From the NCBI GenBank assembly GCA_026874595.1, contig CM049317.1, positions 64,376,118 to 64,440,117 of the forward strand: a DNA stretch of 64,000 nt, in the 5' to 3' direction. Below, piece by piece: positions 12,072 to 22,412 of the stretch (positions are counted from its first letter, which is position 1; each line of letters starts with the position of its first letter). The notes under the pieces were generated by a model, which did not search any database, was not told the DNA's origin, and saw nothing but the letters and a program-made list of their open reading frames with translations. Origin of the DNA: Sipunculus nudus. Lineage: Eukaryota > Annelida > Sipuncula > Golfingiida > Sipunculidae. The position numbers were made by a program, and so were the translations under genes.

Positions 12072-15000
12072 TATTCACAAGGGTTTTATTTTAGCGCTAA
12101 TTTCCCTTTTGTGAATATTGCAAATCTGAAACCCTCGCAAATGAAAAGACAACCACAGTGTACATACTCTACAGTGTATTGTCGAGATCCATGGGTCACT
12201 TGTTCTTGTAATGTTTAATTCTTTAAGTCATTAGAGAGGATAATGTTAGGATATTATTACATAGTTGTAATTCTATGATGAAGTACAGAATAAATATAAT
12301 TTTCTGTTAGAGATTTAAGGTACAGTTGCACTAGTCATGTTATTTTGGTTCATGTTAAATATATCTAAAACAAATTATCTAAAATTTATAAGATAATAAT
12401 AATCTTGTGTATGCAGAATACCCCCACAAATATTGCCTGTTACATTTCATTAGTAAAACACTTACCAACTTATAAAAAGATAAAAATGTGAATTACCTTA
12501 AATAAAGGTAAGCATTGTTGTTAAATTTCTTGTTTAAACCTAATAGAAATCCTGTCCATCCCTAAACCCACTGTGAGATCAGTTTGTCCTTGTATGTTGT
12601 GTCTCGCATCACTATTTCTGTCAATAGTCTTCTTGCCGTATACATTTTGGGGACATATAATAAATGCTACTAATGTTTAATGTTCCACAGTCCATGGAAT
12701 TGTAGCCATCTAATTAGTTAAATATTTTTACGGCATTAGCTCGGTCACAAACAGTCAGTATATGTTTAATTATTAGTCATTACTGTAGTGTTCATAACCT
12801 CAGTGAAAATCCATCATCCTTATTATCTAGTTTTCCTTATTAACTGCTGTTGATTTATAACAGTGGGGAATGACTCTGCTGCACACATTTAACCTAATAA
12901 CAAGGTTGCTGGTGTAGGTAGATATGATAACATGTTCAGCCTTTAATTACCCATAATATCCTCCATCCCCCCCCCATCTTATTTTCAGTGCCATCGTCTG
13001 CTGTCATCTGTAGGATTGTGGGATACCTTGCGAATGGGATAACTTTGGAATACTGAAGATTTTGATTAATATTTGACAAACCAATTCTTTCTGCCATGTT
13101 CTCTGAGGAGCTCAAAAACCCTTGACCTGGACTTTCAAGGTCAAATCTGCATTAATGTAAAATTTTTTGAACCCGTTAAGTTTTGAAGTATTGCACATTT
13201 TGTCCTCAAATTTGACACACAACTTGTTTCAACTAATGTCAGGGACAAGTTCGAAAAATTGTGACCGTAATCTTGATCTTCAAGGTCAAATTGCTGATTT
13301 ATATATCTGAAACACCATAACTTTTAAGATTGTGCATATTCCCCCCCCCCCTCACATTTTGTAATAGCCCATAGGGGGAGACATATATGATTTAGTGCCA
13401 CTAGTCTCCTTATGTTTGTTGATTCATCATGAAGATATTGAATGCAAATCCAGGTTATATGTGTTGTAAAGGAACCTATAATATAACATCTATAATGTGC
13501 TTACTGTTAAGACTTGGCTAAATCTCCCACTTAACAGAGTTGCCCACTATAAAGAGATAATGAATGCAACATAAATAATTAGAAGGACAAAAATTTGGAC
13601 TCTCAGAAAATTCCTCACTATATAAAGGTGCCCACTTTAACCAAGTGCGAACTTTGAGATGTTTGACTGTTGTGTATGTTATAGCTTATTCATTGTCCAT
13701 GATCATCTTTGCCATTCTGTCTCTTCTTCTGTGCACTTTTAATAATCAAAGCAAAATTTTAAAATAAAGGTGACTCAGATCTGCTGCTTATTAAAATGGC
13801 AGGTGTACCTTATTCTTCTGTTCTAGTTTTTTCCCACCAAGGTATAATCCAAAATTTCAATAAGATCACATTTTAGGTTTAATTAATCTTAGCATCTTGC
13901 TGACAAGCTTTTACATAAAAATGTTGCAAGGTCCTGGATTCTTCTCATTATGTTGCCATGTTTTGTGGGTTCTCTCAGGGGTTGCCAACAATACATTCAC
14001 AGTTGCATTATTTAAAGGATACAGCTTTTAGTATATGTAAGACACTCAGACAGCACTTTTAAAATTAAGATATTGCTATTCTCTTGGGTAGAAAAGTTAA
14101 GATAATAAGCAAAGTATACTGTTTACTTGAATATAGATTTTATTACATTTATCATACATTATTCCTATCATATTATTTTTGGATTCTGTCTGCCGCACCT
14201 GTGGTCCTGAGTGTGTAATCATGCCCATTGCTAGGTCATAACATGGATGCACTTATTTGTGAATGATACAAGGTTGTTGGGCACAGCCTTCCCACTAGGC
14301 CTGCCGAGCGCTCACCCTGGGTGGGGGCATACTGTGAAAATTCCCCTTAGCTGAGATTTTGAACTCACGACCTCCCAGTTTTTTAGTCTTGCACTCTACC
14401 GATGAGCCACATAAGCTCGTTTTTAGTGTTATCTTCCATAATCAGGTGGTTTCAGGAGTGTTATCAGGTACAGAAAGGATGATGGAGGGGTATCAGGTCT
14501 TCAGTTATCAGATGTTTCCATTATTATATACATAGTAGTTTTACGACTAGCTTCCTGGATCATATCTATCATCAACAGCAGAACAACTGATGGTCAATTA
14601 TAAGTCGCTTTTTAGAAGCGTGGGTAATCAGTTGTAATTTCATGATCAGTCATCAGTAAAAATGGGTTGACCTGTAGGAGTATGAAATTTCTGATCATAT
14701 ATGTAGACTTACATCCTGTCAATATATATGTATAGGCCTGATATTGGCTGATGTTACAAATAACTCTGTAGCCTACATGTGTATATAGTAAATTAAGGCG
14801 TGAATCTATAAGGAAACACAGATTGTTCTCAAGTTTGTTTGCATAAATTTTGTTAAAGCATACCTTCCATCATTATAAAGCCTAACTTTTGTGAAAAATT
14901 CTGTAATCCATTATGGCATAGCACGATAAATCATATATGCAAGATCTGGATCAGACAACCAATCATTGAGTTTAATTGAATATCTCTCCCAACACTAGTA

Positions 15001-18000
15001 AATAGTGATATCAAGTTTTCAGTTAACAGGTAACTCCCAGATTCCATCTGGTAATGTTATCAGCGCTTCCATTAACAGATGTTGCATGGATGATATGATT
15101 CTGTCAGGTCTTCAGTTTTCAGTCTCTTCCAGAATGATACATCATTCTTGGGGGTTGAGTTGTCAGGTGTTTTCAGGATTCTGGCTGACATAGTGTTATC
15201 AGAATTTCACCAATCAGGTTCTCTGGGCTGACATAGTGTTATCAGAATTTCACCAATCAGGTTCTTTGGGCTGACATAGTGTTATCAGAATTTCACCAAT
15301 CAGGTTCTTTGGACTGACATAGTGTTATCAGAATTTCACCAATCAGGTTCTTTTGGCTGACATAGAGTTATCAGAATTTCACCAATCAGGTTCTCTGGGC
15401 TGATATAGTGTTATCAGAATTTCACCAATCAGGTTCTCTGGGCTGAGATAGTGTTATCAGAATTTCACCAATCAGGTTCTCTGGGCTGATATAGTGTTAT
15501 CAGAATTTCACCAATCAGGTTCTCTGGGCTGATATAGTGTTATCAGAATTTCACCAATCAGGTTCTCATGGCTGATATAGTGTTATAAGAATTTCCCCAA
15601 TCAGGTTCTTTGGGCTGACATAGTGTTATCAGAATTTCACCAATCAGGTTCTTTGGACTGACATAGTGTTATCAGAATTTCACCAATCAGGTTCTTTGGA
15701 CTGACATAGTGTTTTCAGGATTTTTGAAGTTCTGTTTATGGTGTCAGGATTGTCAATGTTTTATTAATGTCATATGACCACACATGGTCACCTTTATTTT
15801 TTCTCTTTACAGGCCATGACCAGGAACTGACCAATGTGTGTGTCCATCCAAACCAAGATCTTGTGGTCACTTCGTCCAAGGATACAACATTTCGTCTTCT
15901 AGACCTGAGGGACCCAAATATGCAAGTCCAGGTATTTCAGGGTCATCAACAGTAAGTCTATGTACCTCATTTCTAGAGATGGGAGTCATTTAATTGTTTA
16001 TAATTGATCATCAACAGCCTATCGGCAACCGTTGATAAGTGTTTGTCACTTTTGAGAAGTCAGGAAAAAAATATTGTACAAATGTAGCCCTTGGATAGCT
16101 GTATAACATACACACAAAATAATGGCGCCACCTGCAACTATGTTTGCACAGTGTCTATCTGTTCATCTGCCTTGGGTTAAAATCACTCGTATCTCTGCAG
16201 TGGTTTGACTAATTCACCTGAAATTCGGCATGCATTTACATCCTGGATAGCTTTCTTGATTTTATGACAGGTGGCGCCACCTACCTTCACGTTCACGCTG
16301 CAGACAGCCATGCTTATATCTCTGGACTGGTTTGACTTATCTTCCTAAAAATTTATGTGTTCATAGATCTCACATAGCTCATTTTCATACAAAAAATGGT
16401 GCACCACATGCAATTATTTTTGCACAGCATTCATCTGTTAGTTTTACTTGGGTGAAAATCACTCATATCTCGGCAGTGGTTTGAATTATACACCTGAAAT
16501 TTGGCATGTGTATACATCCTGGATAGCTTTCTTGATTTTATGACAGATGGCACCACCTACATTCACGTTAATGCTGCAGATATCCATGCTAATATATCCG
16601 GACCGGTTTGACATATCTTCCTGATGTTTTGCATGTGTTTGAATCTCACATAGCTTATTATCATACAAGAAACTGGTGGCGCCACCTGCAAAAATCACTC
16701 ATGTCTCAGCAGTGGTCTGAATTTTCTACCTGAAATTTTACATGTGTCTACATCTTGGATAGTTTCTCGTTCAAAATACAGGAGGCGCAACCTACAATCA
16801 TGTTTACATGGCAGACAATGCTAATATGTAACACATCTAACTCTATTTTCCCTTGCCACTCAATCCATGCCTTACTTCACCCGTCCTGCTCTGATTTTGG
16901 CGGATACATGTAGTCGCTTGTCGACTACCCGTATTCTAGTTGTATCAGCCAAAACAAAGTTTTGAGGATACTATGTTTTTGACGGGGTTCTGCCGCCACC
17001 GCCGCGTTCGTTTCCGGAGAACTCCTCTGAGACTACTGGACAGATTTTTCAGAAACTTACACAAATTATCGGGTCACATGTGAACTGGTGCCTAACCAAG
17101 TGGCCTTGACCTCTGACCTTTCCTCTCTGCCCAGCGTCCGTTTGTGCGTCTGTTTCCACACATAAACCCACATATCTCAGGAACCGTTTGACCGATCAGG
17201 AAAAATTTTTTACACAAATGTAGCCCTTAGATAGCTTTATCACATACACAAAAACAGGTGGTGCCGACTGCAACCATGTTTGCAGTGTCCATCTGTTCAT
17301 CTGCCTTGGGTTAAAATCACTCATATCTCTGCGGTGGTTTGACTAATTCACCTAAAATTCGGCATGCGTATACATCCTAGATAGCTTTCTTGATTTTATG
17401 ACAGGTGGCGCCACCTACATTCTTGTTAACACTGCAGACATCCAAGCTCATATCTGGGGAACCATTTGACCAATCAGGAAAATTTTTTTACACAAATGTA
17501 GCCCTTGGATAGCTTTATATCATACACAAAAATGGTGGCGCCACCTGCAGCCATGTTTGTACAGCATCGATCTGTTTGTCTGCCTTGGGTTAAAAACACT
17601 CGTATCTCTGCAGTGGTTTGACCAAATTACCTGAAATTCAGCATGCGTATTCATCCCGCATAGCTTTCTTGAATTTATGACAGGTGGCGCCACCTACATT
17701 CACGTTCATGCTGTTAACATCCATGCTTATATCTCCGGACTCATTCGACCAATCAGGAAAAAAAATTTAAACAGATGTAGCCCTTGGATAGCTTTATAAC
17801 ACACAAAAATGGTGGCGCCACCTGCAGCTATATTTGCACAGCGTCCATTTGTTTGTCTGCCCTGGGTTAAAATCACTCATATCTCTCCAGTGGTTTGACC
17901 AAATTATCTGTAATTCGGCATGCATATACATCCTGGATAGCTTTCTTGATTTTATGACAGGTGGTGCCAGCTTCATTCACATTCACGCTGCAGACATTAA

Positions 18001-20508
18001 TTCTTATATTTCTGGACTCGTTTGACCAATCAGGAAAAATGAAATACACAAATGTAGCCCTTTGATAGCTTTATAACATACACAAAACGGGTGGCGCCAC
18101 CTGCAGCCATTTTTGCCCAGTGTCCATCTGTTTGTCTGCTGTGGGATAAAATCACTCATATCTCTGCAGTGGTTTGACTTTTCCACCTGAAATTTGCATG
18201 TGTATACATCTTGGATAGTTTCTCATTCAAATAACAGGTGGTGCCACCTACAGTCATGTTTACGTAGCAGAGATCCATTCTAATACTTAACACATATAAC
18301 TCTATTTCCCCTTGCCACTCAATCCATGCCTCACTTCACCCGTCCTACTGTGATTTTGGCGGATACACGTAGTCGCTTGTCGACTACTCGTATTCTAGTT
18401 TACCATTGGTTCCAACATTACTCGTTTCACTTTGATATATATGTATTTTCTTCTCCACTCATGGTACTTTGCATACTCATTCTTACCATTTAAACCATTT
18501 CACTCAGATATCCTTTTAAATTCATATTACACTATTTAAAGTAGATATAATTTAATCTAGAATAGTGTACTTTCTCATGGTATATGTATTAAATAATTGT
18601 CACTTTTTGTAGTTTTTTTTTAAATTTATATATATTTAAACTTGTAAAACTTTAACTATTCTATGTACCTACTAAGGATAAGCTTCTCTTTATCTGGCTT
18701 GTGTTTAACTAATTGACAAAAATATCCCCAGATGGTTTTTTGCACATCTGCCATTCTTCACTCATCTCATTTGACTACAGTGATCCCTAGGTTGAGTAAC
18801 CCCCTTATCAAATAACCACCAACTGTTAAGATTGGCCTTTTCCCTTGCTTGGATAGTTTTACTGTAATTCATGACCAGGGACTGCCAAATAACAGTCTAA
18901 AGTAATAATTTCACTTGGTATGTAAGACCATTTTATAAACAAACTGACTTGAGTGATAATAGAGCAATACTAGCATTGTCATTGCCGATGATTGCAATCA
19001 GCAACAGATGGCGCTATTGGGCTCCGACAATGCATTGATTAGTATGGCCATTTCATTACCCAGAGCTTAATTCTGGTCTGAACTTTATCCTTGTGCATTT
19101 CAGTAGGCAAAATAGGTGACAAATCAACTGACATAGATGGTAATATTGCATTTGTATGAAAAAACTTCTGTAGTATTAGATTTGATTGTGATATCTGTAA
19201 TAACATCCTTACTGTTACCATTGGTTACAGGCCCGTAACTACTGCAGTGTTTGCTGGTGGAGAGAAGGTGGTATCTGGTAGTGATGATAGAACAGTGAAG
19301 GTCTGGGACCTTAAAAATATGCGGTCTCCAATAGCAACCATCCGAACAGATTCTCCAGTGAACAGGTTTGTTAATGAATGTTATGACCTTGATAAGAAAA
19401 CTTGACCATTAATAATTAATAGGTATTATTTGGATCAGTGTACTGATGCTCACCATGAACATGACATATTTAAAAAAATATTTCATGCTTATTTTTCTAG
19501 GAAATAATTGTTATTATATGTTCTTATATTGATCCTGTGGGGTTTGAAACATGGTGGTGGTGGGGGGGGGGGGTTCTGTGTGGGGATTTGCAGCTGAAGT
19601 ATTAAAAAAATCTTCATGAGATAAAAAAAATGGCATGCTTTGCTATTTGAGAATGCTCTTTGATGTGTTACAGTGATGTGTGAACATTGTCTGTTTCAGG
19701 TTGTCTGTGCTCCAGTCGCATAATGTGATCGCTATTCCACTTGACAATCGTCATATAAGGATCTATGATATTAATGGTGTCCGTCTTGGTAGACTACCCA
19801 GAAGCAATAGACAGGTAAGTATCATTCTCTACTGGTTCAACAGTTAAGAACATCAAAAGGGTTCATTGGATTTTATTATGACCAGGGGAGCCATACCCGT
19901 GCATTTTGATCTTAAAGTGTGCACAAATGTGTGCACAAATGGCAACCACAAGAGTAGTTTCAAGAAACTGGAAGAATGAAACCTGCCAGTAGATCTGTAT
20001 CAATATATCAATAGGAATCGATACCCAGCGTCGGTAAGGTTACCAATATGCTGTGCATACTGCATTGTCAGGGTTCGATAAGGGCATGGGATATTGATAC
20101 AATTGTTTTATATAGGACAGCATCAGGGAAAGAATCTGCCGAAAGAGTTTTGTGGAAAACTGCAAATTATATTAGGATTAGATTTGTATCCACAGACTGA
20201 AAGTTAGGGGTACTACAGTTTCAGCAAGGTCACGCCACAATGCCGCAGACCATCCTTGTGAGTGATATAACTCAAAAAATGTTTCACGGATTTTTTTCAA
20301 ACTTGAAATGTTAAGAGTAATAAATTAGAGTTAGTTCTACTAATAAACTACACTTACCCGTAATCGTTTTCTTCAGGGTCACAGCAGAATGGTTTGTGCC
20401 GTGGCGTGGAATGAGCGAGACAATACGGCGTGCAATCTGTTCTCCTGCGGGTTTGATCGGCAGGTGTTCGGCTGGAACCTCAGCGTGATGACGGGCAGTA
20501 AGGAATAA
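719..20508 (+). CDS. WDR37: WDR37 (WD repeat-containing protein 37), partial, seven 3' exons
   Basis: Joined exons 719-900, 1982-2039, 4204-4395, 15813-15951, 19231-19365, 19700-19814 and 20377-20508 form one open frame of 316 codons plus a split first codon, ending at TAA 20506-20508. All visible junctions are GT/AG and phases agree. The protein has successive WD40 blades ([55 protein letters not shown]) with an acidic linker in exon 2. The run [19 protein letters not shown] is recognisable as WDR37. Human WDR37 is close to 500 residues, so roughly the first third lies upstream. Known biology: WDR37 is a cytosolic propeller that forms a complex with PACS1 and is linked to ER calcium handling. 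Its role here is inferred from orthology. Odd point: blade 5 reads FRLLD where a Trp is expected. Confidence 0.95.
1231..1570. repeat. 170-bp tandem duplication
   Basis: Copy one is 1231-1400 and copy two 1401-1570, in exact 170-bp register with about one visible difference (ATTATTATC versus ATTATTTTC). Each copy ends with the left tip of the MITE at 1550 (AGGGGTGTAACCAGG), so the duplication happened after that MITE inserted, or it is an assembly duplication. Confidence 0.85.
1550..1925. mobile_element. hAT-like MITE
   Basis: The left end CAGGGGTGTAACCAGG and the reverse complement of the right end, AGGGTTGTAGCCAAG, form imperfect terminal inverted repeats. The flanks ACTATTAT and GCTATTGT agree at 6 of 8 positions, as expected of an old 8-bp hAT target duplication. 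There is no coding capacity. It contains an AT microsatellite near 1617-1662 and a G-run. Confidence 0.5.
1982..2039 (+). CDS. WDR37: WDR37 exon B, acidic linker
   Basis: A 58-bp exon between TTTTCACAG and GTGAGT. It reads [19 protein letters not shown] and ends one base into the next Gly codon. It corresponds to the acidic, low-complexity insert between WD40 blades in WDR37 proteins, which is poorly conserved. The call rests on splice signals and phase rather than sequence similarity. Confidence 0.85.
2040..4203. other. WDR37 intron B-C
   Basis: AT-rich intron with no recognised gene, RNA or structured repeat. Short open frames here have no recognisable product. Confidence 0.6.
4204..4395 (+). 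CDS. WDR37: WDR37 exon C
   Basis: The acceptor TTTCTAG ends at 4203 and the donor GTAGG starts at 4396. It encodes 63 full codons including [18 protein letters not shown] and [15 protein letters not shown], one WD40 blade with the SWDRT signature. It ends one base into the Gly of the following GHDQELT. A rolling-circle-type repeat begins almost directly after the donor. Confidence 0.94.
4400..5318 (+). mobile_element. Rolling-circle (Helitron-like) element, family 1, copy 1
   Basis: It is built of degenerate units carrying phrases such as CTGAAATTTTGCATG and AGGTGGTGCCACCTACATTC. The 3' end has an imperfect hairpin (5289-5307) and then CTAG (5315-5318) followed by T, which is the Helitron 3' signature. 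Two further copies of the same terminus occur at 16936 and 18395. The 5' end was not resolved; 4400 is only where similarity becomes visible. Confidence 0.6.
5490..6190 (+). pseudogene. pogo/Tigger-type DDE transposase remnant (C-terminal part)
   Basis: From about 5813, one frame reads [20 protein letters not shown] then a DSESEGE acidic run and stops. The reading continues in another frame with [12 protein letters not shown] and [17 protein letters not shown] before more stops. This order (Trp-containing motif, MLT.A.IV, acidic stretch, amphipathic AM.A...YME segment) matches the C-terminus of CENP-B/Jerky/Tigger-like transposases. The catalytic DDE core is not visible. 5540-5700 contains CCGACCA-type motifs like the ends of such elements. 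The call is based on recalled family pattern only. Confidence 0.5.
6457..6807 (+). mobile_element. AGCTCAGCTGA element, truncated left end
   Basis: It begins with a hairpin at 6457-6485: 13-bp arms with one mismatch and a GAA loop, arms AGCTCAGCTGACT and AGTCATCTGAGCT. Then CTGTTGTCTGTCTGTC and GACCTTGAAACATC sequence follows. The same 5' hairpin recurs at 6810 and, inverted, at 56807. No coding capacity. Confidence 0.55.
6810..8546 (+). mobile_element. AGCTCAGCTGA element, apparently full length
   Basis: The left end is the hairpin 6810-6838. The right end is the palindrome GACCCATGGGTC at 8528-8539 followed by CCTTGTT. The same right-end motif occurs at 8804, 12185 and 25620. Between them is AT-rich noncoding sequence about 1.7 kb long. 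Such elements are abundant in bivalve genomes to my recollection; the superfamily is unassigned. Confidence 0.5.
8547..9840. other. WDR37 intron C-D, middle
   Basis: AT-rich intronic DNA. The only recognised item is a right-end remnant of the AGCTCAGCTGA family at 8804-8822 (GACCCCTGGGTCACTTGTT). Confidence 0.5.
9841..10885 (+). mobile_element. Rolling-circle (Helitron-like) element, family 2, complete
   Basis: The 5' end TCTCCCCTCCCC starts immediately after A (9840). The 3' end has the near-perfect hairpin TTTTTGTGTCACAAAAA (10856-10872), then nine bases, then CTAG (10882-10885) followed by T. These are exact Helitron boundary rules (A|TC...CTAG|T). The 1045-bp body consists of degenerate units of about 150 bp in which TGACCTTGACCT and TCAAGGTCAA face each other. 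There is no Rep/helicase frame, so it is non-autonomous. Confidence 0.72.
11166..12003. mobile_element. hAT-like non-autonomous element with 8-bp TSD
   Basis: The termini TAGTGTTGGAACGAT and the reverse-complemented right end TAGGGTTGGGACGGT match at 12 of 15 positions. The flanks 11158-11165 (ACAGGTAA) and 12004-12011 (ACGGGTAA) match at 7 of 8, a hAT-length target duplication. The subterminal regions contain palindromic ATATCGCGATAT-type motifs. Its 79-codon minus-strand frame (11354-11593) resembles nothing I recognise. Confidence 0.7.
12027..12068. repeat. (TA)n microsatellite
   Basis: Pure TA dinucleotide run just right of the hAT-like element. Confidence 0.95.
12185..13019. other. WDR37 intron C-D, continued
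   Basis: It starts with a right-end remnant of the AGCTCAGCTGA family (GATCCATGGGTCACTTGTT, 12185-12203). The rest is AT-rich with no recognised feature. Confidence 0.5.
13020..13404 (+). mobile_element. Rolling-circle element family 2, 5'-truncated copy
   Basis: It shares the GACCTGGACTTTCAAGGTCAAA units and the GGGGGAGACATATA subterminal motif with 9841-10885 and ends CTAG (13401-13404) followed by T. The terminal hairpin has decayed. Confidence 0.6.
13405..14209. other. WDR37 intron C-D, continued
   Basis: AT-rich intron; nothing recognised. Confidence 0.5.
14210..14420 (-). mobile_element. tRNA-derived SINE, copy 1 (minus strand)
   Basis: Read on the minus strand, a tRNA-like head has an A-box-like GTGGCTCATCGGTAGAG and a B-box-like GTGAGTTCAAAATC. 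The body CCCCACCCAGGGTGAGCGCTC and the tail motif with AGCAATGGG are shared with the copy at 55900 on the plus strand. Both boxes are degenerate, so it is a fossil copy. Confidence 0.75.
14421..15182. other. Intronic sequence with scattered TATCAGG motifs
   Basis: No gene. Degenerate fragments (TTATCAGGT, TTTCAGGA) resemble pieces of the 43-bp repeat that follows, suggesting an older decayed array. Confidence 0.4.
15183..15725 (+). repeat. 43-bp minisatellite, 12 full copies plus a partial
   Basis: Units start at 15183 and every 43 bp (15226, 15269, ... 15656) without indels; a partial unit starts at 15699. The consensus runs GGCTGACATAGTGTTATC then AGAATTTCACCAATCAGG and TTCTCT. All twelve full copies keep CCAATCAGG, a CCAAT-box-like core. 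The array ends about 90 bp before WDR37 exon D. Confidence 0.95.
15813..15951 (+). CDS. WDR37: WDR37 exon D
   Basis: The acceptor is TCTCTTTACAG (ends 15812) and the donor is GTAAGT at 15952. It reads [19 protein letters not shown] then [15 protein letters not shown] and ends GHQQ with a split Gln codon. The blade lacks the usual closing Trp (LLD instead of LWD). It sits about 100 bp downstream of a 43-bp minisatellite and just upstream of a rolling-circle repeat. Confidence 0.94.
16035..16939 (+). mobile_element. Rolling-circle element family 1, copy 2
   Basis: Degenerate units contain GGTGGCGCCACC palindromes (16270-16281, 16676-16687). The 3' end has the perfect 7-bp-stem hairpin GTAGTCGCTTGTCGACTAC (16910-16928), then CTAG (16936-16939) and T. 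The 5' boundary is not resolved. Confidence 0.68.
16940..18398 (+). mobile_element. Rolling-circle element family 1, copy 3
   Basis: It abuts copy 2 head to tail. It has several internal units with GGTGGCGCCACC at 17404, 17534, 17683, 17811 and 18090. The 3' end repeats the same hairpin (18369-18387) and CTAG (18395-18398) followed by T. The 5' part (16942-17170) contains unique CG-richer sequence. No Rep/helicase coding is visible. Confidence 0.68.
18399..19230. other. WDR37 intron D-E, 3' part
   Basis: AT-rich; no further element recognised before exon E. Confidence 0.5.
19231..19365 (+). CDS. WDR37: WDR37 exon E
   Basis: The acceptor is TTGGTTACAG and the donor is AACAG|GTTTGT. It encodes [19 protein letters not shown] followed by [19 protein letters not shown], the most diagnostic WDR37 stretch in the window. 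The exon starts and ends inside codons that match its neighbours. Confidence 0.95.
19700..19814 (+). CDS. WDR37: WDR37 exon F
   Basis: The acceptor is CTGTTTCAG and the donor is ACAG|GTAAGT. It reads [19 protein letters not shown] and [19 protein letters not shown], the penultimate blade with DNRHIRIYD. It ends in phase 0. Confidence 0.95.
19925..20165. repeat. Dispersed ~240-bp repeat, copy A
   Basis: It carries GGCAACCACAAGAGTAG, then AACTGGAAGAATGAAACCTG and GAGTTTTGTGG, in the same order as copies B (20890) and C (22413). It is strongly diverged and lies in the last WDR37 intron. Confidence 0.5.
20377..20508 (+). CDS. WDR37: WDR37 terminal coding exon
   Basis: The acceptor is TTTTCTTCAG. 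It encodes 43 residues, [15 protein letters not shown] to VMTGSKE, then TAA. The blade closes with [12 protein letters not shown], which completes the propeller. An AATAAA hexamer overlaps the stop codon and cannot be the used poly(A) signal. Better-placed AATAAA copies lie at 21172 and 23286. Confidence 0.95.
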   Translation, partial: GHSRMVCAVAWNERDNTACNLFSCGFDRQVFGWNLSVMTGSKE

Positions 20509-20889
20509 AAACAACATGATCATGCCGAGAATTTACTTCAGTTCAGGCTTGGGTCAAGTACATGTGAATATTCAGCACCCTGACAAGGTCATAATTTATC
20601 AAACATATTTTAAGTCCGAGTTTCATAGGATTTATAAAATGTCATGAAATTGTATTTGCTATCAACGGTAATAATGTATCTTATCCATGCTTTCAGCCTG
20701 TTGATCATATGACAGAGACCTTAAATTACCTTTTGATTTAAATTTCATTTTCCAAATGCAAGACTTCACAAGTCAGAAACTGGTTGAAAATTTGAATCAT
20801 TCATGTTACTGAAGCTAGCAGGCCCAACCTTACCTGCATATGTGTTATGTGCAACATCTCATATTTGACCCCCATAACCTTTGACCTTG

Positions 20890-21125
20890 GGTTTCACTCT
20901 GTCAGGAAAATGGCAGCCCACGGGAAATAATTGGGGGAAACAGGGGAAGTGAACCTTTATGTGTTCGACAAGGATACAGGGATGTGATAATAAAGTACTC
21001 TCAAGGACATAGTCCAGGCACAAATGTACTTGCGGAGAGAGTTTTGTAGTCATGTGATGTGTATAGGCAGACTTCAGACCCAAAAAAGTGTTTTAGTGAC
21101 CACACCAAACTCTGCATATTATTGT
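20890..21125. repeat. Dispersed ~240-bp repeat, copy B
   Basis: It shares AAAATGGCAGCCCACG, ACAGGGATGTGATAATAAAG and GGAGAGAGTTTTGTAG-type blocks with copy C, in the same order. Confidence 0.6.
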
Positions 21126-22412
21126 AAGATATAATATTTATTTATAGAGTCCTTTAAATCAGATGTACTGTAATAAACTCCTGCACCTGAAATTGTACTT
21201 AATTTAGTAATATTCTAAAGTACCTTAAATGAGTGCTGGTTACATATCCTTGGCCCAAGCCTACTGCTTTTCCTTCAACCATTATTTGAATATAACCATA
21301 TAATCTAACCCTGTTACACTAATAACTTGTAACCATAAAGTCATTAAACCTGGTGTTTTTTATCAGCATGACATCTTTGCAAGTCTTTTGTTCAGTTCTA
21401 GCAGTGCAATTTGACTTTTTCCTCATATGATATTATTGTGAAACTGTGATGATTTTATTTTTACAAATGATGTACAATAGAGCACCCATTTTGGTAATTC
21501 ATCAAACAAGTCCACCAGAAAAACGTTTCATTCATAAGTGGAATACATGTATAGACAAGTGGTCTTATTAGATGGTCTTTCAGACAGGTTCCACTGTATA
21601 TATATATATATTAAGATTTGTACAAGAACTTGTGGCATTATTTTATTCTTCAAAGTTTCATTACAATAATCGTATTGTTTCTCAGTCTCAGCACTAAATA
21701 CTGCCTTCTTGTGCAGCACAGTAATTTTGTCAGCATAGTATGGTAAGCCATCATTATGAGATAAGTGTTATAATATTAAATGTGTGGTGAGAAATGTTGA
21801 TTTTAGTTGGACACAGAAATATAAACAGAAATGTAATTCCCAAAATATATTCACAGAAAATTTGTAAACTTAGCTGCCCTCTTTGTATACAGTTGTAATG
21901 CACAATTATAGGAGTAAATGCTCTCTGCCCCGTTCTTTTTTTTAAAGTAAAGAAAAGCTTGCAACCTGACAAATGTTATTTTAGTATGACTCAATCATGC
22001 TGTTCCTGCAGGGCAGTGCAGTTGCAGCTATTTTTGGGTAGGTGTCTCAGCCAAACTTATTTATTTCTCTCAGGTTTCTTTTATATAATCCAGATTGGGA
22101 ACTTTTAGGCAAACTAAGGGACTGACTTCATTTTTTATTAGTCATTTTGTTCTCACATACAATGAATTGATTTAGTCACATTGATTAATAAAGAATAGTG
22201 TACCCTTACTCTTTCATCAAAATCAGAACCACAGGAATTATTGCCAGTAGTTAAGCTGTGTTAGAAATTCGAGGGTATGAAAATTGTAAAAGAATAATTT
22301 TTTAATAATAATGACAGTTAGCTTATATACACCCCGTTTTACACATTCTGCATACTTGCATTTTACTCATAATCCAACATGCGACCTGTGACATCCAGGT
22401 TTTAGTGTGTAG

